From an uncultured Kiritimatiellota bacterium (GTDB lineage: Bacteria; Verrucomicrobiota; Kiritimatiellia; RFP12; UBA1067), in assembly GCA_934635385.1 (NCBI GenBank), contig CAKTZI010000032.1:1-43281 (forward strand): a DNA stretch of 43,281 nt, read 5' to 3'. A program made the position numbers and the translations under genes. The stretch's first letter is position 1. Every line of letters starts with the position of its first letter. Below, one piece after another: positions 14,878-22,119 of the stretch. The notes under the pieces were generated by a model that made no database searches, had not been told where the DNA came from, and worked only from the letters and a program-made list of their open reading frames with translations.

Positions 14878-16124
14878 CAGACGAGATCCTTCATCGTGAC
14901 GGGCTTCGGGTCGATGCCGGGGTTCGTCATCGGCTTCAGCGCCCGCGTGTCGAACGCATAGCCGTCCGGCCCCAGCGGCCACACGACCGGCGCCGTGTTG
15001 AGCACCGTCGCGCGGAAGCCCTGGAGCGTCGCGCCCATGTTGCCCGTGTGCGAGGAGTTGACGCCCTCGTTCTCGATCACGAACGGGTGCGCATACCCCT
15101 TCGCCATCAGGTTCTCGAGGAACTTCGTCCAGTCGCACGAGTCGTTGCCGCCGAAGCCGGGGAGGCGCGGCTCGTAGCTGAGGCGGTCCCACTCGCCGCC
15201 GGGAAGCGGCACGCCCGCCTTCTTCGCGAGCGCGGCGTTCACGGACTGCTGCGGATAGAGGCGGCCCCAGTGCACGGCCTCCGCGTCGTTCGCGAAGTTG
15301 CGAGTGCCCTTGATGTGGACGCGGCGGAGCTTCCTGAAGTCCATCGCGTTGATGACGTCCGTCGGGTCGATGTGCTGCCAGACGTCGTGCGAGGGGTCAT
15401 ACGTCTCCTGCAGCGCGCTGTCATCGTCGAGGATCGCGTACATGAGCTTGCGCGCCGCGAGGCAGCCGGGCAGGTTGTTGTAGGCGTCCGGCGCCGTGAC
15501 GGGCTGCCAGCCCTCCATCGGGCAGTTCTCGACGCAGACCGTCACGCCGAGCGACTTCGCGTAGTTGAGGATCGGCTGGAAGACCCTCTTGAACTTCTCC
15601 AGGTTCTTCTCGAAGCCGCCGTCCTGACGGCCGAGGACGTGATCATAGCCGACGAACGTGCCGCAGACGACGTCGTTCGCGTCGCCGCCGAGCATCGCCG
15701 CGATGCGGATGAGCTTGAGGATGTGGTTCTGGTTGACGACCTGCAGCTCCGGCTTGCCGCCGATGAGGTTGTCGTAGGCGCCGACGGAGATGCGGATGTT
15801 CTCGCGGTTGCAGAGGTCGATGACCTGCCGCGCGCGTTCCGGCGTGAAGTGGTCGTAGTCGAGGTGCGTCGCGATGTGGTCCTGGCGGTCCGTGTCGCGG
15901 CGGAAGACGCAAAGCTCCAGCCCCTGCGCGCCGACGGCCTTCGCGCGCTTCACGACCGACTCGAAGTCGGGATCCTTGGCGAACGCGCTCGTCATGAGCC
16001 AGATCGGGTTGTTGTTCGCCTTCGGCTTCGCGGCGTGCGCCAGCGCCTCGCGCGCGCCGAGCCCGCCCAAGGCGGCCACGGCCGCCGCGCCCTTGAAAAA
16101 GTCCCTTCTTGATGCGTGTGTCAT
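14877..16124 (-). CDS. Tat-exported xylose isomerase-like TIM-barrel protein
   Basis: 415 residues. The N-terminus SRRDFFKGAAAVAALGGLGA is a twin-arginine signal, pointing to folded export. The rest reads as a sugar phosphate isomerase/epimerase TIM barrel (AP endonuclease 2 superfamily): GAQGLELCVFRRD, VCVENCPMEGW, DPSHDVWQHIDP, RRVHIKGT, HPFVIENEG. His, Glu and Asp residues at these positions usually bind a divalent metal. The substrate is unknown; such proteins often act on unusual sugars. ATG 16124 has a strong SD (AAGGAGAG). Its stop overlaps the kdsA start. Confidence 0.82.
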   Translation of the reverse strand: MTHASRRDFFKGAAAVAALGGLGAREALAHAAKPKANNNPIWLMTSAFAKDPDFESVVKRAKAVGAQGLELCVFRRDTDRQDHIATHLDYDHFTPERARQVIDLCNRENIRISVGAYDNLIGGKPELQVVNQNHILKLIRIAAMLGGDANDVVCGTFVGYDHVLGRQDGGFEKNLEKFKRVFQPILNYAKSLGVTVCVENCPMEGWQPVTAPDAYNNLPGCLAARKLMYAILDDDSALQETYDPSHDVWQHIDPTDVINAMDFRKLRRVHIKGTRNFANDAEAVHWGRLYPQQSVNAALAKKAGVPLPGGEWDRLSYEPRLPGFGGNDSCDWTKFLENLMAKGYAHPFVIENEGVNSSHTGNMGATLQGFRATVLNTAPVVWPLGPDGYAFDTRALKPMTNPGIDPKPVTMKDLV

Positions 16125-16167
16125 GTTTGTCTCTCCTTGCTTGATAGGCTTTTGAAGAATGATTGCA

Positions 16168-16176
16168 ATTATACCA
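16168..16176 (-). promoter_or_regulatory. Extended -10 promoter for the isomerase-like gene and kdsA
   Basis: TGGTATAAT on the minus strand, 43 nt before ATG 16124; the leader carries AAGGAGAG. Confidence 0.6.
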
Positions 16177-16203
16177 TATTCGGGCGCGGACGGTTGCGTG
16201 GCG

Positions 16204-18603
16204 TCACCGCCGCGTCGCGCGGCGGACGAGGGCGAGCGCCGTCGGCACGGCAAAGGCGAGCGCAAAGACGATCGCGCCGACCGCCCCTTCGGCCGTCACG
16301 CGCCATGGAATGACGAACCAGTGCGGCAGGCCCGGCCAGATGGCGCCCGTCTTGAACGTGAAGAGCCAGCCGACGAGCGCGCCGACGGGCAGCCCGGCCA
16401 CAATGCCGACGAGCGCCGTCTTCACGGCGGACAGCGCCAGCCGTCCCGCGAGCTGCGCCTTCGTCGCGCCGACCGCACGCAGGATCGCGAATTCGCGCCG
16501 ACGGGAATCCGCCTCGGCGACAAGCATCGCGACGAAGCCGATCGCGAGAATCGCGAGGAAGACGAACGGCACGCGCGCGGCCTGTCCGATCACGTCGTTG
16601 CCGTGCGAAAGCGTGCCGTCCGCTACCTCGTCGCGCGCGTGCAGCCGCACGGTCGAGCCGACGGGGTTGCCGAGCCGCCGCGCAATCTCGGCCTCGATGA
16701 GCCGCCCCGCCGGAAACACGCCATGCTTCTTCAGGAACGCCGCATCGTAGTCAATCCAAAGGTGCGTCATCGGCGCGGACAGCGCCGGATCGGCCACGAA
16801 CGTCCGGAAATCGACGATGCCCATCGTGTCGAGCGAGCAGAACGCGGGGCCGTCCGTCATGCCCGGCGCGCCGTTCAGCCCGCGCACGAGCCCGCGGCTT
16901 GTCACCATGTGCCAGTTGAGGTCCACGACGCCCGCGATCGGGAACGACAGCTCCGTCGGCGCGCCGCCGCGCCGTCCCGGCTGGACAACGAGCAGGCGGT
17001 CGCCCTTGTGCAGGCCGTAGGCGTTGGACATCATCTCGGTGATGACGACCGCATCCCCCTTCCGGACGGCTTCGTTCGCCGCCGTCCACGAGCCTTCGAT
17101 GAAGTTGAACTTCGGCAGGAACTCCGCCGCGAGGAAGAGCGCGTTGCGCGTCTCGTTTGTCGCGAGCGGCAGCTGGCGCGGCACGAGTTCGGAAATGCGC
17201 CGGACGCCCTCGACGTCGCGCAGTTTCTCCACGTCCCAGCTCGACACGCCCGCCGGCAGGATCGAGACGATCGCGTCCGGCCACTCCGGCGACGGCACGA
17301 ACGCGCGCATGAGGGACGCCCCCCAGACCTCGACGGCGGCGAACGCGGCGAATCCGCACGCGAAGGTGATCGCCATGCCGCACCGGCGGCGGCGCGGACG
17401 CCGCTGGGCCGCGTCCATCGCGCGCACCTTGAGGGCCGGCGCGAGCGCGAAGAGGACGGCGAGGACAATGACGAGCGGCAGGATCGCAAGCGTCAGCCGG
17501 ATGCGGCCCGGATCCGCCGCCAGCCCGGCCGGAAACGTCGCGGGGTCGCAGGCGACGTAGGCCGCCAGCGCGCCCAGCGCCCCGACGACGCCGACGGCCC
17601 AGCCGACCAGTCCGGCAAAGAGGGCCTCCAGCGACACGAACGCGACGACGCCGAGGCGCGTGAGGCCGACCGTGCGCAAGGTCGCCAGCGTCGCGCGATT
17701 GGACTCGACCGAGAGAAGCAGCGAATTGACGAGCAGCGAGAGCGCCGTCAGGAATGCCGCCGCGAGAAGAAGCGGCGTCGCATAGTCCATGCGCTTCTGG
17801 TCATCCGACCGGAACGCGGCGACGACGCTGTCCGACAGCGGCGTCAGCAGGCCGCGCACCGGCTGTTCGGGCATCGCGCGGAAGAACGACACCGCGCCCG
17901 GCGGCTCGGACGCGAGCGCGGCGAATGCGGCGGCGTTCGCGAAGACCGTCGGGAACTCGCGCGGCAGCTTGCCGCCGTCGAGATAGCCGACGATCTTCGC
18001 CGTCATCGTGCCGTTGCGCCCGACGAACTTGAGGGCGGTTCCGAGCGGCGGCTCCGGCGCGCGTCCGAACCGCCGCAGGGCCTGGCGGACGCAGACGACC
18101 TCCCGCGCGTCCGCCGCCGCGTCAACCCAGCGGCCCTCGCCGAGCGTCAAGCTGCCGTAGACGTTTGTCGCGGGGGCCTCGGACAGCACGACGCGCATCG
18201 GCGGCCCCTGCAGGACGTGACCGCCCGGACGGTAGTCGAGCGTGAGGCACATCGCCCGCAGCCGCAGGTCGGGGCTGACGCCCGCCGGCAGGGGCTCTAC
18301 GCGCGGCGCGGGGGCTTCGGCGGACGCCGCCCCGCCCTTCGCCGCCCGCGCGCGCGCATCTGTCGGCGGCTTCTTTCCGCGCCGGAAATCCAGCATGAGG
18401 CCGTCCGCCCGCCAGGCGGCCCACGGCACGCTCGCCGCCTGCGCGGCAAGCGGCGCCTGCGCATTGTTGGTCGCAACGAGCGACGTCATGAAGACGAGCG
18501 CCCCCACGGCGACGGCAATTCCGGCGACGGCACACGCGAACCGCGCCTTGCCCGTCCGCAGGCCCTTCAGCATGAGTTTGAAGATAATCATCAATTTTTT
18601 CAT
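16204..18603 (-). CDS. FtsX/MacB-type ABC transporter permease
   Basis: 799 residues. One membrane segment near the start (CAVAGIAVAVGALVFMTSLV) is followed by a large extracytoplasmic region. Then come a cluster of membrane helices (about residues 285-430), a second soluble region and a final FtsX-type cluster of three helices (RRREFAILRAVGATKAQL is the usual cytoplasmic coupling segment). This twice-repeated FtsX layout matches LolC/MacB-like exporters that move lipoproteins or other envelope substrates. No ATPase is adjacent; the best partner is the LolD-like ATPase at 26219-26944, 7.6 kb upstream on the same strand. ATG 18603 is taken as start; AAGGA abuts it, so a start 12 bases further in (MIIFKL) is possible. 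Confidence 0.85.
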   Translation of the reverse strand: MKKLMIIFKLMLKGLRTGKARFACAVAGIAVAVGALVFMTSLVATNNAQAPLAAQAASVPWAAWRADGLMLDFRRGKKPPTDARARAAKGGAASAEAPAPRVEPLPAGVSPDLRLRAMCLTLDYRPGGHVLQGPPMRVVLSEAPATNVYGSLTLGEGRWVDAAADAREVVCVRQALRRFGRAPEPPLGTALKFVGRNGTMTAKIVGYLDGGKLPREFPTVFANAAAFAALASEPPGAVSFFRAMPEQPVRGLLTPLSDSVVAAFRSDDQKRMDYATPLLLAAAFLTALSLLVNSLLLSVESNRATLATLRTVGLTRLGVVAFVSLEALFAGLVGWAVGVVGALGALAAYVACDPATFPAGLAADPGRIRLTLAILPLVIVLAVLFALAPALKVRAMDAAQRRPRRRRCGMAITFACGFAAFAAVEVWGASLMRAFVPSPEWPDAIVSILPAGVSSWDVEKLRDVEGVRRISELVPRQLPLATNETRNALFLAAEFLPKFNFIEGSWTAANEAVRKGDAVVITEMMSNAYGLHKGDRLLVVQPGRRGGAPTELSFPIAGVVDLNWHMVTSRGLVRGLNGAPGMTDGPAFCSLDTMGIVDFRTFVADPALSAPMTHLWIDYDAAFLKKHGVFPAGRLIEAEIARRLGNPVGSTVRLHARDEVADGTLSHGNDVIGQAARVPFVFLAILAIGFVAMLVAEADSRRREFAILRAVGATKAQLAGRLALSAVKTALVGIVAGLPVGALVGWLFTFKTGAIWPGLPHWFVIPWRVTAEGAVGAIVFALAFAVPTALALVRRATRR

Positions 18604-18638
18604 TCCTTTTCTGTGGTTGTTCGATGTTTCAAAGCCTT

Positions 18639-20288
18639 TTACGGCGCGTCCCTCCTCCAGAGGTCGGCGAGGCGGTCGTCGTAGAGCGGGTTCAGGTACT
18701 CCGGGTCGATCGCCTCGCGCGGCGCGAGGCGGCGCGTGTCGTCCTCGCCCCACCGCGCGCAGGGCGCGCCGGAGGCGACCGCCGCGAAGAACGCGCGCGC
18801 GAGGCCGAGGGCCACCGCGTCGGGCTCGTGACAGCCCCTCGCCGGCTTCCAGACGAGAGGCCCGCCCGCCTCGCGGTAGCGGCAGGCGAAGGTGCGGCCG
18901 AGCGCGAAGCGGTCCCCGTCGCCGACGCCGCAGCTGACGAGCGCGGGCGCGCCCATGCGGGGCGGCGGCTCCGGGAAGACGCCGCAGCCGTGGACGGCCC
19001 ACGCCGCGACGGGGAACGGCGGACGCGACTGGAGGAGCGCGGCGAGCTGCCCGCCCGCCGAATAGCCGTAGAGGAAGACGGGCAGCGGGCGGACGCCGTG
19101 GCGGCGGCGCAGGGCCTCGACCGAGAGCCGCAGCACCTCCGCCGAGCCGCTCGAAGGCTCCCACCAGCCGCCCTCGGCGAACGAGGGCGCGACGAGGCAC
19201 CAGCCGCGCGCGACCGCCCACTTCGCGAAGCCGAGCTCGCGGACGGCCCTCGCGCCGCGCCAGCCGCGTCCGCCGAGGAGGACGAGGACGCGGGCGTCGG
19301 CCCGCACGCCGTCCGGGACGACGAGGACAACCTCGACGCCCCTCACCGTCTCGAACGAGACGTGCGGCTTGCGCCGCCTCTCGGCGCGCCCGGGCGCGCC
19401 CCACGCGGCGGCGACGGCGGCGGACGGCAGCTCGACGCGGTCCTCCGGCATGACGTCGGCGGCCTCCGGCGAGCCCGCCAGGTGGTAGGTGCCGTCCGCG
19501 TCGTCGCCGACGAAGGACGGGGCGGAAGACGGCGGGAGCGGCGCGCCGCCGAGGTCTTCGGGGTGCGTCCAGTGGTGGTGCGCGAGGAACTCCTTCGCGA
19601 GGCGGACGGAGCCCTCCGGCACGTCGTGCGGGCGGTTCGGGAACGACTTCCAGACGACGGGGACGCCGAGCGCGCGGTAGCCGTCCGCGAACCGGCGGCC
19701 CAGGACGTAGCGGGCCGCGTCGGCGTCGCCGCAGGTGACGAGGCCCGCGACGCCGCGCATCTTCGGGGACGGCTCGTGGAAGACGCCGCAGGCGTGGCTC
19801 ACGTAGGCGCGGCAGAGGTCGGGGCGCCACGCGGGGAAGAGGTTCGCGGCCTGGCTGCCCGCCGAGTAGCCGTAGAAGAGGAGGCCACGCGCCGCGACGC
19901 GGTACTTCGCGGCGAGGGCGTCAAGCGCGCCGAGAAGCGCGCGGCCCGACCACGCCTGGGGCTCCCAGTAGGCGTCGTCCTTCAGCGTCGGCGCGACGAG
20001 GAAGACGCCGTTCAGGTCGGCCCATGCCGTCCAGCCGAGCCTGCCGGAGACCTCCGGGCGGCCGTCGGCGTTGCGCCCGCCGAAGAGGACGAGGACGCGG
20101 TGCCGCTCGCGGCGGGACGGGTCGTAGGAGGTCGGCACGCGGTACCAGACCTTCACGAGCGGGTTGTTCGGCGCGCGCGTCGGGATCTCGACGCAGCCGA
20201 CGGACGGCTCCGCCGCGCGGACGGGGACAGGCCCCGCCGCGAGCAGGGCGAGGACGAGAGACACGGGGGCTGTCAGTCTTCCGAACAC
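18639..20288 (-). CDS. Exported protein with two tandem alpha/beta-hydrolase domains
   Basis: 549 residues from a GTG start that overlaps the stop of the upstream gene; a signal peptide spans about residues 1-25 (SLVLALLAAGPVPVRA). Two alpha/beta-hydrolase domains follow, each with a serine nucleophile elbow GYSAG (GYSAGSQAANLF and GYSAGGQLAALL), each followed by HACGVF or HGCGVF and a late histidine (RPHDVPEG and GCHEPDA). Domain 1 is preceded by VLFGGRNADGRPE, domain 2 by VLLGGRGWRG, so they look like an internal duplication, possibly feruloyl- or acetyl-esterase related. The substrate is not known. The palindromic repeat GGGGACAGGCCCC at 20223-20235 encodes part of the signal peptide. An alternative GTG start lies 8 codons on. 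Confidence 0.7.
   Translation of the reverse strand: MFGRLTAPVSLVLALLAAGPVPVRAAEPSVGCVEIPTRAPNNPLVKVWYRVPTSYDPSRRERHRVLVLFGGRNADGRPEVSGRLGWTAWADLNGVFLVAPTLKDDAYWEPQAWSGRALLGALDALAAKYRVAARGLLFYGYSAGSQAANLFPAWRPDLCRAYVSHACGVFHEPSPKMRGVAGLVTCGDADAARYVLGRRFADGYRALGVPVVWKSFPNRPHDVPEGSVRLAKEFLAHHHWTHPEDLGGAPLPPSSAPSFVGDDADGTYHLAGSPEAADVMPEDRVELPSAAVAAAWGAPGRAERRRKPHVSFETVRGVEVVLVVPDGVRADARVLVLLGGRGWRGARAVRELGFAKWAVARGWCLVAPSFAEGGWWEPSSGSAEVLRLSVEALRRRHGVRPLPVFLYGYSAGGQLAALLQSRPPFPVAAWAVHGCGVFPEPPPRMGAPALVSCGVGDGDRFALGRTFACRYREAGGPLVWKPARGCHEPDAVALGLARAFFAAVASGAPCARWGEDDTRRLAPREAIDPEYLNPLYDDRLADLWRRDAP
20223..20235. repeat. GGGGACAGGCCCC motif in the esterase-like signal peptide
   Basis: Near-palindromic 13-mer, found also at 28287-28299 and (as GGGGYCTGTCCCC) twice in the chrA insert at 36331-36418. 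It is translated here within the signal peptide. Confidence 0.5.
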
Positions 20289-21550
20289 GTGACGGGGATT
20301 CCCTTCGGGACGAGGTAAGCCCACTCGCGGCAGTCGCCGAAGAGCAGGACGCGGCGGACGGACGAGAGGTCGAGACCGCGCGGGAAGCGCGCGGCGGGTC
20401 GGACGGGGACGAGCGCGTCTGCGCCAGCGCGCGCACGGACGGCGCGGAGGCTCCAGCTTTCGTCGTAGAGCGCGAGCGTGCGGGGATCGGCACCGGAAGC
20501 GGCGTAGCCGCCCCGGACGCGCGGCGCGTCCCCCGGCGGCACGCACCGCGCCGCGAACACGAGCGCCCCCGCGAGGCCTGCGGCGCTTAACACGGAGGAA
20601 ACAGAGAACAGGAGGCACAGAGATTTTCTGACAGGATTTACAGGATTCACAGGATTCGAGAGGCTCGGCGCGCCATCCTCCACAATCTTGTCAATCCTGT
20701 CTAAACCATCCCCACCGTCTCCGTGCCTCCAGTCCTCAAAACCCTCCGTGTTAAGCGTCGCAGACTTCACAATTAACCGCACACCGAAGGCGGCGAAGAG
20801 CGCGAGCGTCAGCCACGACAGCGCCAAGTTCGTCCCGCCGAGCCCGCCCTGCGCGGCGCAGCCGAACAGCACGGGCCAGTCGAAGACGGTCGAGGCGCAC
20901 GCCGAGAGGACAAGCCCCGCGAACGCGAGGCCGACGCGCGGGCTTCGGCGGACGCCGCAGAGGGCGAGCGCGAGGAACGCGAGATACGCCCATCCGACGA
21001 GCCACCCGCACTCGGCGAGGAGCGTCAGGTGGGAGCTGACGAGCGTGCGGACTTCGGGCACATCGCCCGGGAGCAGGAACGCCGAGGCGAGCGCACCTGA
21101 GTTGCCGAGACCCACGCCGTCCGGGTTCGCCGCGAAGAGCCGCAGCCCCGCGAGCCAGATCTTCGGGCGGTTCAGGACCGAGCCGTCGAGCGCGAGGCGT
21201 GGCCCCAGCCGCCAAAAAGACAGGCCGACCGCCAGCGCAACCACAGCCAACTTGCCGAGCCATGCGAGAGATCGACTACTGAAAATAGCCCTCTGGCCTC
21301 TGAATCCCATTTGTCTTCTGAAATCCAAGATTTGAAATCCGCCTTTTCCCCTTCTCGTCGCCAACCACGCCGCCCATTCGAGTGCCGCGACAATCAGCCC
21401 CGTCCGCGACTGCGTCAGGAGCAGCGCCGCAAACAGCCCCGCCGCGAGGCCGCGCCCGACCCACGCCGCCCGCCGCCACCCGAAGCACAGCGGCAGCAGC
21501 GCGCAGGCGAGCGCCGCCGCGTGGTTCGGGTTGTGGAAGCCGAAGGTCAT
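20273..21550 (-). CDS. O-antigen ligase/Wzy-like membrane protein lacking its N-terminal part
   Basis: 425 residues from ATG 21550, which overlaps the stop of the upstream immunity-like gene (ATGA). The first residues, TFGFHNPNHAAAL, correspond to the NPNH motif that normally lies after several membrane helices in Wzy_C/O-antigen-ligase proteins, so about four helices seem to be missing. Later parts fit the family: LLTQSRTGLIVA, RPKIWLAGLRLFAANPDGVGLG, SSHLTLLAECGWLVG. GC content drops sharply just upstream at ~21560, where the RHS tip/immunity DNA ends, so the 5' end was probably replaced by that DNA. Two repeats are read in frame: 21276-21352 and the palindromic element 20577-20765. It may be a pseudogene despite the neat coupling. 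Confidence 0.6.
   Translation of the reverse strand: MTFGFHNPNHAAALACALLPLCFGWRRAAWVGRGLAAGLFAALLLTQSRTGLIVAALEWAAWLATRRGKGGFQILDFRRQMGFRGQRAIFSSRSLAWLGKLAVVALAVGLSFWRLGPRLALDGSVLNRPKIWLAGLRLFAANPDGVGLGNSGALASAFLLPGDVPEVRTLVSSHLTLLAECGWLVGWAYLAFLALALCGVRRSPRVGLAFAGLVLSACASTVFDWPVLFGCAAQGGLGGTNLALSWLTLALFAAFGVRLIVKSATLNTEGFEDWRHGDGGDGLDRIDKIVEDGAPSLSNPVNPVNPVRKSLCLLFSVSSVLSAAGLAGALVFAARCVPPGDAPRVRGGYAASGADPRTLALYDESWSLRAVRARAGADALVPVRPAARFPRGLDLSSVRRVLLFGDCREWAYLVPKGIPVTCSED
20577..20765 (-). repeat. Palindromic protein-coding repeat element, copy B
   Basis: 189 bp with ~19-bp inverted ends (GCGGCGCTTAACACGGAGG and CCTCCGTGTTAAGCGTCGC) and inner inverted ACAGGATT / AATCCTGT blocks. It is homologous over its length to copy A (691-876). 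It is read in frame as 63 codons of the Wzy-like gene, including LDRIDKI, SNPVNPVNPV and the end SSVLSAAG. Copy A gives LDRIDKI, SNPVNPV and SSAFSAAG in the same phase. Confidence 0.85.
21276..21352 (-). repeat. AT-richer insert in the Wzy-like gene
   Basis: Low-GC block inside a very GC-rich gene, with near-repeats of GGATTT/GAAATC. It is translated as a Phe/Arg-rich segment between two hydrophobic helices (FQILDFRRQMGFRGQ). It resembles the other in-frame inserts of this window, but I see only this copy. Confidence 0.4.
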
Positions 21551-22119
21551 TCTATCCTGCACATACATGAAGCCCACAAATCATTTTTGTTTGATGGTAT
21601 GTACAGTCTCAATTCATCATGCCACCATTTATATGAAAAATTTATTACAAAATATCTTCTTGATTCTTCATCGCTACGCACCTTGACATCAACATTTCCT
21701 TTGAAAGGAGCTTTTGTACAAAAGTCAAGCGTTATTGCATTTCCTTCCAAAACTATCGTACAACTGCCATCTCCATCTTCTTCCCATACCCAAGTTCCAG
21801 AACATCTCTTACGAATTACATATCTAAGCCTATATCGATCTTCATTCTCATAATGGTACAAAGCAACCACTATAGATTTGTCAATGTCACGTTCATTGGT
21901 CTTGTCATTAAGTAAATAGTGCGTTGCCAAGAAAATACATTGGCTCTCTCCTTCTTGTATTTTCCAATCGGGGAATGGACCGAACAATCTTCTTTGTTCA
22001 GCAGATGCAAATTTCTCAATGACTTTTGATTCAATCACTTTTTCCTTGGCAAGGGCTTCACGACAAAAAAAAACAGTATACATCAACACAAGACATCGCA
22101 TGATATTTTTTTTATTCAT
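21547..22119 (-). CDS. Candidate immunity protein for the RHS toxin tip
   Basis: 190 residues, AT-rich DNA unlike the rest of the window. A signal-like hydrophobic start (NIMRCLVLMYTVFFC) suggests export or membrane anchoring; the rest is a small beta-rich protein of no family I recognise. It begins inside the end of the RHS gene: ATG 22119 overlaps the RHS stop by 8 nt and has AGGAG 5 nt before it. A small, compositionally matching gene directly behind an RHS variable C-terminus is the standard position of an immunity gene in polymorphic toxin systems. Function is inferred from position only. Confidence 0.6.
   Translation of the reverse strand: MNKKNIMRCLVLMYTVFFCREALAKEKVIESKVIEKFASAEQRRLFGPFPDWKIQEGESQCIFLATHYLLNDKTNERDIDKSIVVALYHYENEDRYRLRYVIRKRCSGTWVWEEDGDGSCTIVLEGNAITLDFCTKAPFKGNVDVKVRSDEESRRYFVINFSYKWWHDELRLYIPSNKNDLWASCMCRIE

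Noticed and set aside
16204..19830. One 1208-codon gene joining the permease to the esterase region
   Set aside because: The upstream 400 codons are a shadow frame of the esterase-like gene; the permease has its own ATG at 18603 and membrane start.
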